64,000 nt of DNA from CAWDVH01 sp963805705 (GTDB taxonomy: Bacteria > Actinomycetota > Actinomycetes > Streptosporangiales > Streptosporangiaceae). This document shows positions 8,528-17,539 of the stretch, in pieces. The stretch lies in NCBI GenBank assembly GCA_963805705.1, contig CAWDVH010000001.1:682001-746000 (forward strand), written 5' to 3'. Each line of letters begins with the position of its first letter. Positions within the stretch are counted from its first letter, which is position 1. The translations under genes and the position numbers were made by a program. The notes under the pieces were generated by a model, which made no database searches, was not told the origin of the DNA, and saw nothing but the letters and a program-made list of their open reading frames with translations.

Positions 8528-9085
8528 CTATCGGCGCCAGTCGCATTCCAGGACGGCAAAGAGCAGGTCGTAGGTCCACTCGCCCTTGGCCCAGACCCTT
8601 TTGCGCCGCCGTCCCTCCGGCCGGAATCCGGCCCGTCTCAGCACCCGCGCCGACGGGGCGTTCCTGGCATCGCACGATGCGGTGGCGCGGTGCTTGCCGC
8701 GATCACCGAACCAGTAGTCCAGCAGCCGCCGGACGGCCTCGGTGGCGTAGCCGTTGCCCTGGTACTCGGGTGCGATCGTGAACCCGATCTCTACCTGGCG
8801 CGGATCATCGAGGCTGACGCCCGTCCCGCAGTCGCCGAGCAGCTCGCCATCCGGCCGAGGGGTTACGGCGAACTGGAACCAGGCCCCTGGCGTGTCGGGG
8901 TCCGCCGCCTCCAGGTCGCGGATGAACCGCTCAGCGCGCTCCAGTGAGTAGGGCGCGTCCCAGCCCTGGAACCTGGCCACCGCCGGGATCGTCCGGTAGG
9001 CCGCGAAGGACACGGCGTCGCTGCGCCGGAACCGGCGAAGGACCAGGCGGTCAGAGACCAGCTCGGTGAATGCCTTGTCCGGCAC
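8528..9085 (-). CDS. GNAT family N-acetyltransferase (RimJ/RimL type)
   Basis: 185 aa, full length for the family. LVLRRFRRSDAVSFAAYR near the N-terminus and YQGNGYATEAVRRLLDYWF (acetyl-CoA pyrophosphate loop, Q/R-x-x-G-x-G/A variant) in the middle are typical of RimJ/RimL-like acetyltransferases. CDARNAPSARVLRRAGF is the usual strand beta6-helix region. It transfers acetyl from acetyl-CoA to an amine, either a protein N-terminus or a small molecule; which one is not indicated. The gene is divergent from ndk, with no obvious partner. Confidence 0.88.
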   Translation of the reverse strand: MPDKAFTELVSDRLVLRRFRRSDAVSFAAYRTIPAVARFQGWDAPYSLERAERFIRDLEAADPDTPGAWFQFAVTPRPDGELLGDCGTGVSLDDPRQVEIGFTIAPEYQGNGYATEAVRRLLDYWFGDRGKHRATASCDARNAPSARVLRRAGFRPEGRRRKRVWAKGEWTYDLLFAVLECDWRR

Positions 9086-9253
9086 GATGCCCGCCTCCTT
9101 CTGGCAGCATCATGCCAGCCGGCCGGAGCCGCCGGAGCCGGGTGCGACCGGATCGCGCCCTGGCGCCGTCATGGACTCCGCCTGCAGGCCCGTTCAGGAT
9201 GAGTCGCGATCATGACTAGGATGTGCGGGCAAACTTCGTTGGAGAGGATCGAC

Positions 9254-9757
9254 ATGAGTGACGTCACGGGGATCGAGCGGACCCTGGTCCTGCTCAAGCC
9301 CGACGCTGTGGCACGTGGCCTGGTCGGGCGCGTGCTGTCGCGCTTCGAGGACGCGCTGCTGAAGATCGTCGCCGGCAAGATGGTATGGATGGATGCCGAC
9401 CTCACCCGGCGGCACTACTTCGACCTGGAAGACCGGTTCGGCCCTGGCGTCTACAACCTGATGGCGGCCTTCATGCAGACCGGCCCGGTGTTCGCGTTCG
9501 TGCTCGAGGGCGTCGAGGCCGTGGCCTGCGTCCGCAAGATGGTCGGCCCGACCTATCCGGATCAGGCTGCGCCCGGCACGATCCGCGGTGACTTCGCCCA
9601 TCAGAGCCGGGCCTACGCCAATGGCCGGGGGGTGCCGGTGGCCAACCTCGTGCACGCCTCCGGCAACCTCGAGGAGGCGGCACGCGAGATCGACGTCTGG
9701 TTCTCCAAGGCTGAGCTGTTCGACTACCAGACGGCGGCCCAGCAGTACATCAGCTAG
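9254..9757 (+). CDS. ndk: nucleoside diphosphate kinase
   Basis: Transfers the gamma-phosphate from ATP to other NDPs via a phospho-histidine. ERTLVLLKPDAVARGLVGRV is the conserved NDPK N-terminus, GTIRGDF the nucleotide-binding loop, and NLVHASGN carries the catalytic His (H134). At 167 aa it is longer than the usual 135-150 aa actinobacterial Ndk: extra residues lie around VWMDADLTRRHYFDLEDRFG and at the C-terminus. The active-site loop reads HASGN rather than the usual HGSDS. It may therefore be a divergent paralogue rather than the housekeeping Ndk. The ATG at 9254 is preceded by GGAGAGG at optimal spacing. Confidence 0.88.
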   Translation: MSDVTGIERTLVLLKPDAVARGLVGRVLSRFEDALLKIVAGKMVWMDADLTRRHYFDLEDRFGPGVYNLMAAFMQTGPVFAFVLEGVEAVACVRKMVGPTYPDQAAPGTIRGDFAHQSRAYANGRGVPVANLVHASGNLEEAAREIDVWFSKAELFDYQTAAQQYIS

Positions 9758-9802
9758 CGGCCCGTGCGGGTGACGCCGCCGACGAGCGCATAACCTGGCG
9801 AT

Positions 9803-10447
9803 ATGTATGTTCCTGCGCACTTCGCCGCGGGCGATCTGGATCAGGTCGCCGCATTCGTCGATGAGGCCGGCACCGCTGACCTGGTGACCTTCGACGGGAC
9901 TCGCCTGGTCGCCAGCCTGCTGCCGGTCATCTGGGACAGGTCAGCGGGCGAGCACGGCCGGCTGCTCGGTCATCTCGCGCTGGCCAACCCGCAATGGAGC
10001 TCCGCCCGCAGCGAGGTGCCGGGGCTGGCCATCGTGCACGGCCCGCAGGCGTACATCTCCCCGTCCTGGTACCAGAGCACGCGCGAGCATGGCCGGGTGG
10101 TGCCGACCTGGAACTACACCAGCGCGCACTTCACCGGCCCGGTTACCTTTCACCGCGACCCCGGCTGGCTCCGCGACATCGTTACCCGGCTCACCGAGCG
10201 CTACGAGCATGACCGGGATCACCGCTGGTGGGTGCAGGACGCTCCCGCGGCCTTCATCGAAGGGCAGCTGCGCGGGATCGTCGGCGTCGAGATGGTCGTG
10301 ACGCAGATCGAGGCGAAGGACAAGCTCAGCCAGAACCGCAGTGCGGCGGACCGGGCTGAGGTGATCAGCGCGCTGCGCGAAGGGGATCCTGATGCCCGTG
10401 CCATCGCTGCTCTGATGGAAAGCCGCGAAGGCAGCACGGCCAGGTGA
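9803..10447 (+). CDS. FMN-binding negative transcriptional regulator-like protein (PaiB family)
   Basis: 214 aa, split-barrel flavin-binding fold. Family hallmarks are the N-terminal MYVPAHFAAGD, HLALANPQW, IVHGPQAYISPSWY, VPTWNYTSAHFTGP, and the C-terminal GIVGVEMVVTQIEAKDKLSQNRS. The name comes from Bacillus PaiB, reported as a negative regulator of sporulation and protease genes, but most members are untested and could be oxidoreductases or heme/flavin-binding proteins. Its stop overlaps the GTG of the methyltransferase (GTGA), so the two are translationally coupled. Confidence 0.9.
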   Translation: MYVPAHFAAGDLDQVAAFVDEAGTADLVTFDGTRLVASLLPVIWDRSAGEHGRLLGHLALANPQWSSARSEVPGLAIVHGPQAYISPSWYQSTREHGRVVPTWNYTSAHFTGPVTFHRDPGWLRDIVTRLTERYEHDRDHRWWVQDAPAAFIEGQLRGIVGVEMVVTQIEAKDKLSQNRSAADRAEVISALREGDPDARAIAALMESREGSTAR

Positions 10448-11280
10448 CATCGGCCGGCTGGGAGTGGGACGAGACCCTGTACGCGGGCAGCGCCGCTTTC
10501 TACGTCACGGGCCGGCGCCCGTACCCGGCGGAGGTACGCGCCGCCCTGCAGGCCAGGCTCGGGCTCGATGGCACCGGCCGGCTCCTGGATGTGGGGTGCG
10601 GGCCAGGGTCGCTGACCCTGCTGCTGGCTCCGCTGTTCGAGCGGGCCGTCGGCGTCGACGCCGACGCCGAGATGATCGCCTGCGCCGGCCGCCAGGCCGT
10701 GCGGGCCGGCATCAGCAATGTCAGCTGGCGGCAGATGCGCGCGGAGGCGCTGCCCGGCACGCTCGGCAGCTTCCGGGTGGTCACGTTCGCCCAGTCGTTC
10801 CACTGGACCAGCAAGCCGATGGTGGCCGGCCTGGTCCGGCAGATGCTGGGATCGGGCGGGGCCTGCGTGCTCGTGGACGCCACCACCCATCAGGGCGCCG
10901 AGGGCCATGACAGGCTGCCCCACCCGCGGCCGCCGCGAGCGGACATCGCCGCCCTGGTCGCCCGTTACCTTGGCCCGGTCCGCCGGGCCGGCCAGGGAGC
11001 GCTGCCCACCGGGCCTCCGGCCGGCGAGGAAGAGGCCATGCGCGAAGCCGGATTCCAGGGACCGGCCCGCACCCAGGTCGGCGGCGGGGTGATATGGGAC
11101 CGGACCGAGGACGAGGTGGTGGCATCGGTCTTCTCGCTGTCCAGTGCCGCGCCGCACCTATTCGGCGATCGCCTGCGGTCGTTCGAGGACGAGCTGCGCG
11201 CCCTGCTGCGCGCGGCGTCGCCGAGCGGGCGTTTCTGCGAGCGGGCACGGGAGATCGCACTCGACGTGTGGCGCCCCTAG
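10444..11280 (+). CDS. class I SAM-dependent methyltransferase
   Basis: 278 aa. SAM-binding motif I is LLDVGCGPGSLTLLL (about residues 47-61), the acidic end of beta2 is GVDADAEMI, and motif III lies in FRVVTFAQSFHWTSK, whose SFHW is seen in the UbiE/TAM-like group of small-molecule methyltransferases. It starts with a GTG overlapping the stop of the PaiB-like gene. The substrate is unknown; coupling suggests the two products act together, but no known pathway pairs them. Confidence 0.88.
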   Translation: MTSAGWEWDETLYAGSAAFYVTGRRPYPAEVRAALQARLGLDGTGRLLDVGCGPGSLTLLLAPLFERAVGVDADAEMIACAGRQAVRAGISNVSWRQMRAEALPGTLGSFRVVTFAQSFHWTSKPMVAGLVRQMLGSGGACVLVDATTHQGAEGHDRLPHPRPPRADIAALVARYLGPVRRAGQGALPTGPPAGEEEAMREAGFQGPARTQVGGGVIWDRTEDEVVASVFSLSSAAPHLFGDRLRSFEDELRALLRAASPSGRFCERAREIALDVWRP

Positions 11281-11313
11281 CGATCCCGCCCCCACACGGC
11301 GGATCCCCGGCCG

Positions 11314-11814
11314 CTAGCTGGCCCGCACCGCGGCCAGGGCAGCCGGCTTGCGCCCGGCCGGATGCGCTGCGTCCCCGGCGACCGGATCCGCCGCGGGATC
11401 CCACGGCTGGTGAATGCGGCCCATCAGCGGTGAGGAGATCATGAAATCCGCCGTGGCCCGGTTGCACGCGACCGGGATGTTGCAGACGACCGCGACGCGC
11501 AGCAGCGCCTTGACGTCCGGGTCATGCGGATGAGGCTCCAGCGGGTCCCACAGGAAGACCAGCAGGTCGATCTCGCCCTCGGCGATGCGCGCGCCGATCT
11601 GCTGATCTCCCCCGAACGGGCCGCTGCGGAAGCAGGTGACCGGCAGGCCGAGGTGCTCCTCCAGCAGATGGCCGGTCGTCGCGGTCGCGAACAGCTGATG
11701 TCCGGCGAGCAGGGCCAGGTTGTACTCGGCCCACTCCAGCATGTCCCGCTTCTTATTGTCGTGCGCGATCAGGGCTATCCGGCGACCGACGGGCGCGGGC
11801 AGGGTGTCAGGCAT
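11314..11814 (-). CDS. mgsA: methylglyoxal synthase
   Basis: Converts dihydroxyacetone phosphate to methylglyoxal and phosphate, a bypass of lower glycolysis. ALIAHDNKKRDML is the conserved N-terminus, SGPFGGDQQIGARIAEG holds the catalytic Asp, and LLVFLWDPLEPHPHDPDVKALLR is the second active-site strand, with NIPVACNRATADFMI near the end. The ATG at 11814 has GAGAGG six bases upstream and gives 166 aa, close to the E. coli enzyme plus a short Ala-rich tail. An upstream in-frame ATG at 11970, also with a weak RBS, would add 52 residues unlike any MgsA. The gene faces the methyltransferase gene. Confidence 0.92.
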   Translation of the reverse strand: MPDTLPAPVGRRIALIAHDNKKRDMLEWAEYNLALLAGHQLFATATTGHLLEEHLGLPVTCFRSGPFGGDQQIGARIAEGEIDLLVFLWDPLEPHPHDPDVKALLRVAVVCNIPVACNRATADFMISSPLMGRIHQPWDPAADPVAGDAAHPAGRKPAALAAVRAS

Positions 11815-12055
11815 CGGGATCCTCTCAAGATTTTCTTTCCCCCAGTACGCGGCTGGCTCACCGGCCAGTCCCGCCACTCTCCAGGTCCAACCGCCACATG
11901 ACGGGATGTCATACCGGCTGCCTGGTGAACCCATTCCAAAGAATGAGATACGCCCCCGCGTCTCAGTCATGCTAAATCCTCGTTAACTAGCGGGAGCTTC
12001 CCCCGTCACAGGTCCTCTCCCCTGGCCATCTGACGCAGTGGCACCCCGCCCCGGG

Positions 12056-12493
12056 TCAGGATCGCGCCGGCCGGTCCTTCTTCGGCAGCCTGCCGACGAC
12101 CGCGTCATAGGAGGCATCGACCGCCTCGAGCAGCTCGTCACCGGGTATCGCCCCGCCGATCCGCAAGCTGTTCCACCCGGAACGCCCGATGTACGCCATG
12201 ACCGAGGCATCATCCGGATAACGCGCGAGCCACTCGTCGGCCGCTTCCCTGGTCTGGCCGCACTTGAGCCCCACCGCCGGCGCCGCCGCCCGGGCTGACT
12301 CTGACGCCGGCTCCCTGGCCGACGCCGGCTCCCTGGCTGACGCCGACGCCGACGCCGGTCCCGTCTCCGGCCCGGACCCCAGGAAAGCGAAAATCTTGCT
12401 GCTGACCTTCACCACGAGGCCGTCGCCCCAGGGCTCGTCCGGCCATGCGCCCGGCTTGGCCAGGCAATGGGCCAGCACCTCATCCCACGTCAT
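12056..12493 (-). CDS. MmcQ/YjbR family protein
   Basis: 145 aa, small YjbR-like fold (double-wing DNA-binding-like; function unproven). The N-terminal half MTWDEVLAHCLAKPGAWPDE and VVKVSSKIFAFLG, and the C-terminal half SGWNSLRIGGAIPGDELLEAVDASYD, are typical. Between them, in the loop after the FAFLG strand, is a 30-residue Ala/Ser/Glu insertion with a repeated ASAREP, encoded by 18-bp DNA repeats. The ATG at 12493 has a strong AAGGAGG at proper spacing. It is divergent from the VOC gene. Confidence 0.88.
   Translation of the reverse strand: MTWDEVLAHCLAKPGAWPDEPWGDGLVVKVSSKIFAFLGSGPETGPASASASAREPASAREPASESARAAAPAVGLKCGQTREAADEWLARYPDDASVMAYIGRSGWNSLRIGGAIPGDELLEAVDASYDAVVGRLPKKDRPARS
12303..12338. 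repeat. 18-bp tandem repeat inside the yjbR-like gene
   Basis: GACGCCGGCTCCCTGGCC is followed directly by a copy differing only in its last base, then by shorter GACGCC units to about 12357. The period is a multiple of three, so it encodes repeated ASAREP in the loop insertion of the YjbR-like protein. Confidence 0.85.
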
Positions 12494-12557
12494 AGCCGCC
12501 TCCTTCACATAACCCGCCATGATTCCCGGTCCTGGCCGCTGAGTAACCTCACGGGCC

Positions 12558-12893
12558 ATGGTCACCTTCATCAAGAGCCTCACGATGGACTGCCGGGACG
12601 CGCTGGCGGCGGCCCGGTTCTGGGCCGCCGTGCTCGGCTCGGACGTGGACGAGGACTCGACGGCGGAGAAGGCATACGTTGAGGCGGCGGGATGGGGCGG
12701 CCCCAACATATGGTTCCGCCGCGTGCCGGAGCCCAAGATCGCAAAGAACCGCCTGCACGTCGATCTGCGCGCGCCCGGACGGCGGGACGACGAGGTGCTG
12801 CGCCTGACCGGGCTCGGCGCGGTCGTCGTGCGGACGGACCCGGATCTGGTCGTGATGCAGGACCCCGAGGGCAACGAGTTCTGCGTCGAATAG
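12558..12893 (+). CDS. VOC family (glyoxalase-like) protein
   Basis: 111 aa, the length of one vicinal-oxygen-chelate domain made of two beta-alpha-beta-beta-beta modules. FIKSLTMDCRDALAAARFWA opens the first module, KNRLHVDLRAPGR the second, and VVMQDPEGNEFCVE is the characteristic C-terminus with a metal-binding Glu. Several members are dioxygenases, lyases or antibiotic-binding proteins; this one cannot be narrowed further. Divergent from the yjbR-like gene, 64 bp apart. Confidence 0.85.
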   Translation: MVTFIKSLTMDCRDALAAARFWAAVLGSDVDEDSTAEKAYVEAAGWGGPNIWFRRVPEPKIAKNRLHVDLRAPGRRDDEVLRLTGLGAVVVRTDPDLVVMQDPEGNEFCVE

Positions 12894-13142
12894 ACGTCGC
12901 CGGGGGCAGCGAGTCACTTGTGTGACGGCACGAGTCTTCCGTGACTGAGTGTGCGATCGTGCCCGGCGTTCCGGTGGCCCGAACTCGCGACATGCGCCAC
13001 CCTGGCGCCCGTACCTCAACTATGGTCATTCCTGCCGATATCCGCTCACCTGGCCACGCGGAGACGGCACAGGCCACGGGTGCCTGCCAATTCCGCTCTG
13101 CTACCCGCGCAGAGTGTCCTGGTCGACAAGGGTGGTACTAGG

Positions 13143-15107
13143 TTGTCTGAGCCGACGCAGCTGGATTTTGACGTGCTCTTCGGCCGTACCGGGGGGAGCT
13201 ACCGGGCGCAGGTCCTGCGGTCTCCGGCGGGCGAGGGCCAGTCGACTGCCTTCGAGCGGCCGCTCAGTGACCTCGCGCTGCAGAACGCCGCGGTCAGCAC
13301 GGCCGCCGCCCCGGCCAAGCTCCTGGGCCGGCAGCTGTTCGACACGGTATTCAGCGGGCCCGTGGGGGAATGCCTGAGCCGCAGCCGCGGCCAGGCCGCG
13401 GACGAGCAGTCCGCGCTGCGGATCCGGCTGCTGCTGTCCGACTGTCCCGAGCTGGCCGGCCTGCCCTGGGAACTGCTCTATGACCGGCGTGACGACCGGT
13501 TCCTCGCGCTGACTGACCACACGGCGGTGGTTCGCTACCTGCCGCCGCCGGTCCAGCCGCACGCGGTACCGGTGTCCCTGCCGCTGCGCGTACTGGTCGT
13601 CAGATCCGAGCCGGCCGACTGCCCGCAGCTTGACCTGGCCGCTGAATGGGCGCAGGTCACGGCCGCACTTGACGAGCTCACCGACGCGGCAGTGATCACG
13701 TTCACCGAGCTGGCCGCCGCTACGCTCAGCGAACTGCGCCGGGCGCTGCAGCGGGACACCTTCCACGTCCTGCATTTCCTCGGGCACCGCGGGCTCGACC
13801 CGGAGGATGGCGAGGTCCTGCTGTTCAGCGACCGGTCCGGCCGCAGCCTGCCGGTCACCGGCGAGCGCCTGGGCCTGCTGCTGCACGAGCACGCCAGCAT
13901 CCGGCTGGCCGTCCTCAGCACCCGCGGCGGCGGTCCCGCCCAGCCGCCCCGCCTCGCCCAGCCGCCCCGCCCCGCCGGCGCCGCTCAGCCGACCGGCCCC
14001 GCCGGCACGGTCGCCGACGCGCTGCTGCGCGCGGGCCTGCCTGCCGTCATCGCGATGCAGTTCGAGATCAGCAACGCGACGACGGCCGAGTTCGGGCCGG
14101 CCCTGTATGCGGCGATCGCCGCCGGGCGCCCCGCCGAGGCGGCCATCGCGCAGGCGCGCCAGGCGATGCACGCCGTCAGCCCACTCGGCTGGGCCGCGCC
14201 CGTGCTGCACCTGGGTGCTGACGACGCCGCTCTGTTCGACGTCGCCGAGCGCGCGGGGCCGCGCGCGAGCGAGGCCGCCGCGAGCACCGAGGAAGGCGAC
14301 CGGCTGCGGGAGCGCGGGCTTTACCCGGATGCGGAGGCCGCCTACCGCAGGGCCGTCGCCGTCGACCCCGGTCACGCCTGCGCGCACGCCGGCCTGGCGT
14401 TCACCCTGATCGGACTGGAGCAGTATCCCGAGGCCGAGGCGGCCAGCCGGGAGGCGATCCGCCTCGACCCTGGCCTGGCCCGTGCCCACAGCTACCTCAG
14501 CGCGGCCAGCTACGGCCAGCAGCGGTACCCCGAGGCCGAGGCGGCCTGCCGCGAGGCGATCCGCCTCGACCCGGCCCGGGCCCGCAACCATGCCCTCCTC
14601 GGCAGCATGCTGCGGGCCACGAAGCGCTACCCGGAGGCGGAGGCCGCCTACCGGGCGGCGATCGGCATCGAGCCCGGCCTCATCGAGGCCCACGCCAGCC
14701 TCGGCGCCATCCTGTACATGCTCGGGCGGTACGCCGAGGCGGAGGCCGCCTGCGCCGAAGCCGTCCGCCTCGGACCCGGGCTGGCCCGCACGCATGCCAG
14801 CCTCGGCGCGGTCCTGCTCAGGCTCAGGCGGTACGCCGACGCGGAGGCCGCCTGCGCCGAAGCCGTCCGCCTGGACCCCGCCCTCGCGACCGCGCACGCC
14901 GACCTCGGCTACGCCCGGCTGGGGCTCAGGCGGTACCCGGAGGCGGAGGCGGCCTGCCGGGAGGCCGTCCGCCTCCAGCCGGGCCTGGCGCGAGCGCACA
15001 ACAACCTCGGCGATGTCCTGCGCGCGCGCAAGAGGCGCCCGGAGGCCAGGGCCGCCTATCAGGCAGCCGCCCGCATCGACCCCGGCTACGGCAAACCGCG
15101 ATTCTGA
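13143..15107 (+). CDS. CHAT-domain protein with C-terminal TPR array; catalytic Cys replaced
   Basis: The N-terminal part (about residues 1-110) carries LDFDVLFGRTGGSYRAQVL. It is followed by a CHAT domain (about 110-375): LPWELLYDRRDDRFLAL, the histidine motif VLHFLGHRG, and AGLPAVIAMQFEISNATTAEF. The strand that normally ends in the catalytic cysteine (consensus LVVLSAC) reads LAVLSTRGG, with Arg at about 261 and no nearby Cys. About eight 34-residue TPRs follow (YPEAEAACREAIRLDP type), suggesting protein binding. I chose the TTG at 13143; codons back to 12951 are also open but look non-coding. Known CHAT proteases are activated in defence or cell-death systems; this one may be a pseudoprotease. 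No partner gene is adjacent. Confidence 0.85.
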   Translation: MSEPTQLDFDVLFGRTGGSYRAQVLRSPAGEGQSTAFERPLSDLALQNAAVSTAAAPAKLLGRQLFDTVFSGPVGECLSRSRGQAADEQSALRIRLLLSDCPELAGLPWELLYDRRDDRFLALTDHTAVVRYLPPPVQPHAVPVSLPLRVLVVRSEPADCPQLDLAAEWAQVTAALDELTDAAVITFTELAAATLSELRRALQRDTFHVLHFLGHRGLDPEDGEVLLFSDRSGRSLPVTGERLGLLLHEHASIRLAVLSTRGGGPAQPPRLAQPPRPAGAAQPTGPAGTVADALLRAGLPAVIAMQFEISNATTAEFGPALYAAIAAGRPAEAAIAQARQAMHAVSPLGWAAPVLHLGADDAALFDVAERAGPRASEAAASTEEGDRLRERGLYPDAEAAYRRAVAVDPGHACAHAGLAFTLIGLEQYPEAEAASREAIRLDPGLARAHSYLSAASYGQQRYPEAEAACREAIRLDPARARNHALLGSMLRATKRYPEAEAAYRAAIGIEPGLIEAHASLGAILYMLGRYAEAEAACAEAVRLGPGLARTHASLGAVLLRLRRYADAEAACAEAVRLDPALATAHADLGYARLGLRRYPEAEAACREAVRLQPGLARAHNNLGDVLRARKRRPEARAAYQAAARIDPGYGKPRF

Positions 15108-15108
15108 G

Positions 15109-17445
15109 TCAGGACAGCCAGCGCTCCAGCCAGCTGAATTGCTCGGCCAGCATGTGCAGGACTGACTCGCGGGCCAGATAGCCGTGGCTCTCGTGCGGCA
15201 GCAGCACCAGGCGCGCAGTGCCGCCGGTGCCCTGCAGGGCCTGGAACAGCCGCTCCGACTGAACCGGGAAGGTACCCGAGTTGCTGTCCTGCATGCCGTG
15301 CAGGAGCAGGATCGGCGCGCTGATCTGATCGGCGTAGCGAAATGGCGACAGCTGGTCGTAGACCTGCTGTGCCTCCCAGAAGTTGCGGCGCTCGGCCTGG
15401 AAGCCGAACGGGGTCAGGCTGCGGTTGTACGCCCCGCTCCTGGCGATCCCGGCCGCGAACAGGTCCGTGTGCGCGAGCAGGTTCGCGGTCATGAACGCCC
15501 CGTAGCTGTGCCCGCCCACCGCCACCCGCGCCCGGTCGATGAGCCCCTGCTCTGCCAGCGTCCCGATGTGAGCGCCCGCGGCCGCGGTGATCTGCTCGAC
15601 GAAGGTGTCATTCATCGTCTCCGGATCGCCGATGACCGGCATGGTCGCCTGGGATAGCACCGCGTAGCCGCGCAGGACGAACCAGATCGGATCGGAGGCC
15701 GTCAGCCGGGTGAACCGCTTGCTGCTGCCGCGGACCTGCCCCGCGGTCGCCGGGCTGCCGTAGTCGAGGGGGTACGCCCAGATGACCAGCGGCAGCGGCC
15801 CGTCGCGCTCGCTGTCATAACCGGGCGGCAGGTGCAGCATGCCCGACAGCTGCACCCCGTCACCGCGGTCGTGCACGATCAGGCGCTTGTCCATCCCGGT
15901 CAGCTGCGGGTGCGGATCCGGCCATGCGGTCAGCCGCCTGGTGCCCGAGCCGTCCAGGGCGGCAGCGAACAGGCTCGGCGGCTCCGCGCGGTTCTCGTGG
16001 GAGAGCACGACCTCATCCCGGCCGCCCGCCACGAAGCCGAGCGCGTAGTCGTAGGAATCGGGCGGGCTCTGCAGGAGCCGCGTGCTCTGCCGGGTCTCCA
16101 GGTCCAGGCGATCAAGGAACGGATGGTCCCCGTCCGGCGTGGCCCCCTCACCGCGCAGGTAGATCACCGGCCCGTCCTGCAGCACTGTCCGGGTGCCGTC
16201 CGGGTGCGTGGCCATCAGCGGCGAGCCAGGGTCGGCGTAGGCATCGTCGGCCGACAGGTCGAAGATGATCCGGTTTCCCTCCGGCGCCGTCAGGTCACAC
16301 AGCCAGGTGGTAAGCCAGCGGCGGTCACGGTCGTGCTCGGTCATCAGCACGCGGCCGCCCTGGTCCATGTCGCGCCAGCCGAGGCAGCGGTGCTGGACGC
16401 TGAACGCCGCCCGCGGATCCGCCGCGAACGGCGCGGCCAGCCGCATGATCCGGTCCCGGTGCTCGGCCTGCGCCATCGGATCCCCGCCGTCGAGAGCCTC
16501 TATCCAGGCCAGGCTGGCGGGCGCCCGCTCCTCCCAGGACACATAGCGCGGGCCGGTCGGCACCCCCTGGCGGGGGACCTCGTCGCTGACGGGATGGTCG
16601 GCGATCACCCGGGTGAGCCCGCCCGCAGCGGACCACACCTCGACCGTGCGGGCGAAGTACGGGTACGGAACCCGGAAGGAGAACGGCCGCTGCAGCCGGT
16701 GCACCAGCAGGTACGTCCCGTCCGGGGATTCCTCAAGCTGCTGGTAGAGCCCGGCCGGCCCCAGTTCCTTCACCGCGCCGGTCACCGGGTCGACCCGCAG
16801 CGGCACTGTCGTCGCCAGTGACTCGAAGCTGTCTTCATCGGCGGCGGTGCGCAGCAGATCCTGGAAGGTCGCCATCTGCGACCGCTTCCCGGCGGTCTCC
16901 TCGATCTGCGGCTCGACGGGTGCCTCGGGCAGCACGGCCCGGTCGGCGGGGGCGCCGAGCGCGATCAGCGAGCTGCCATCGCGGGACCAGGTCACCGTGG
17001 CGCCGCCCGACAGCGGGTCGCCGCCGAGGGTGTCCCGGACGCGCAGGCCGGGAACCGGCATGGCCGTCGCCGTCTGCGCGTCGGCGACCCACACGCCGAT
17101 CCCGTCGCTCTCATCCATGGTGAATGCGAACCGCCGCCCGTCGGGGGCCCAGGCGGGCACGCTCACCGACGCGCCCGCCGGCAGCTCCAGCGCGTGCTCC
17201 GTCCCGTCCGCGATCCGCAGCACCGACAGGCCGGTGATCCGGCGCGCTCGCTGCCGCCCGGCGATGACCGGATCGATGCGCAGCCCCGCCAGCGAGAGGT
17301 AGGGCCGGGCCAGCAGGGCGACGGGCGGGTGCAGCTCGTAGCGCACGAGCGCGATCAGCCGCCCGCCTGGGGCCAGGAGCGCCAGCGGCGCCGGCGGGGC
17401 ATCGATGATCGAGACGATGTCGCTGTCCGGGATCGCGTACGGCAC
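15109..17445 (-). CDS. S9 family serine peptidase (prolyl oligopeptidase fold)
   Basis: 778 aa, with no convincing signal peptide. An N-terminal beta-propeller-like region (about 1-520) is followed by a C-terminal alpha/beta-hydrolase peptidase domain. The catalytic triad is visible: serine in VGGHSYGAFMTANLL, aspartate in LHGMQDSNSGTFP, and histidine in LPHESHGYLARES. IDAPPAPLALLAPGG at the start matches the S9C acylaminoacyl-peptidase / glutamyl-endopeptidase-like group. It probably trims oligopeptides. It is divergent from the amidohydrolase gene, with 15-bp repeats between them. Confidence 0.92.
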   Translation of the reverse strand: MPYAIPDSDIVSIIDAPPAPLALLAPGGRLIALVRYELHPPVALLARPYLSLAGLRIDPVIAGRQRARRITGLSVLRIADGTEHALELPAGASVSVPAWAPDGRRFAFTMDESDGIGVWVADAQTATAMPVPGLRVRDTLGGDPLSGGATVTWSRDGSSLIALGAPADRAVLPEAPVEPQIEETAGKRSQMATFQDLLRTAADEDSFESLATTVPLRVDPVTGAVKELGPAGLYQQLEESPDGTYLLVHRLQRPFSFRVPYPYFARTVEVWSAAGGLTRVIADHPVSDEVPRQGVPTGPRYVSWEERAPASLAWIEALDGGDPMAQAEHRDRIMRLAAPFAADPRAAFSVQHRCLGWRDMDQGGRVLMTEHDRDRRWLTTWLCDLTAPEGNRIIFDLSADDAYADPGSPLMATHPDGTRTVLQDGPVIYLRGEGATPDGDHPFLDRLDLETRQSTRLLQSPPDSYDYALGFVAGGRDEVVLSHENRAEPPSLFAAALDGSGTRRLTAWPDPHPQLTGMDKRLIVHDRGDGVQLSGMLHLPPGYDSERDGPLPLVIWAYPLDYGSPATAGQVRGSSKRFTRLTASDPIWFVLRGYAVLSQATMPVIGDPETMNDTFVEQITAAAGAHIGTLAEQGLIDRARVAVGGHSYGAFMTANLLAHTDLFAAGIARSGAYNRSLTPFGFQAERRNFWEAQQVYDQLSPFRYADQISAPILLLHGMQDSNSGTFPVQSERLFQALQGTGGTARLVLLPHESHGYLARESVLHMLAEQFSWLERWLS

Positions 17446-17539
17446 TGCGGGTCCTCTCCCTAGGTCCGGCCAGCGCGGTCCGGGCCGGCCCCATCAGGCT
17501 GTCGCACCCGCCTGCCCGGCGCAAATCCGCCGGACGACT

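Noticed and set aside
11815..11970. 52-residue N-terminal extension of methylglyoxal synthase from ATG 11970
   Set aside because: The added sequence does not resemble the family, and the internal ATG at 11814 has the better-placed GAGAGG.
13101..14999. 632-codon open frame antisense to the CHAT-TPR gene
   Set aside because: Composition follows the GC-rich third positions and repeat periodicity of the sense gene; it has no recognisable domain. Similar antisense frames at 102-995, 4191-5390, 7094-8491 and 1871-2986 were rejected for the same reason.
14281..15100. DNA-level 102-bp tandem repeat
   Set aside because: It reflects 34-residue TPR units that are diverged at DNA level; protein repeats explain it.
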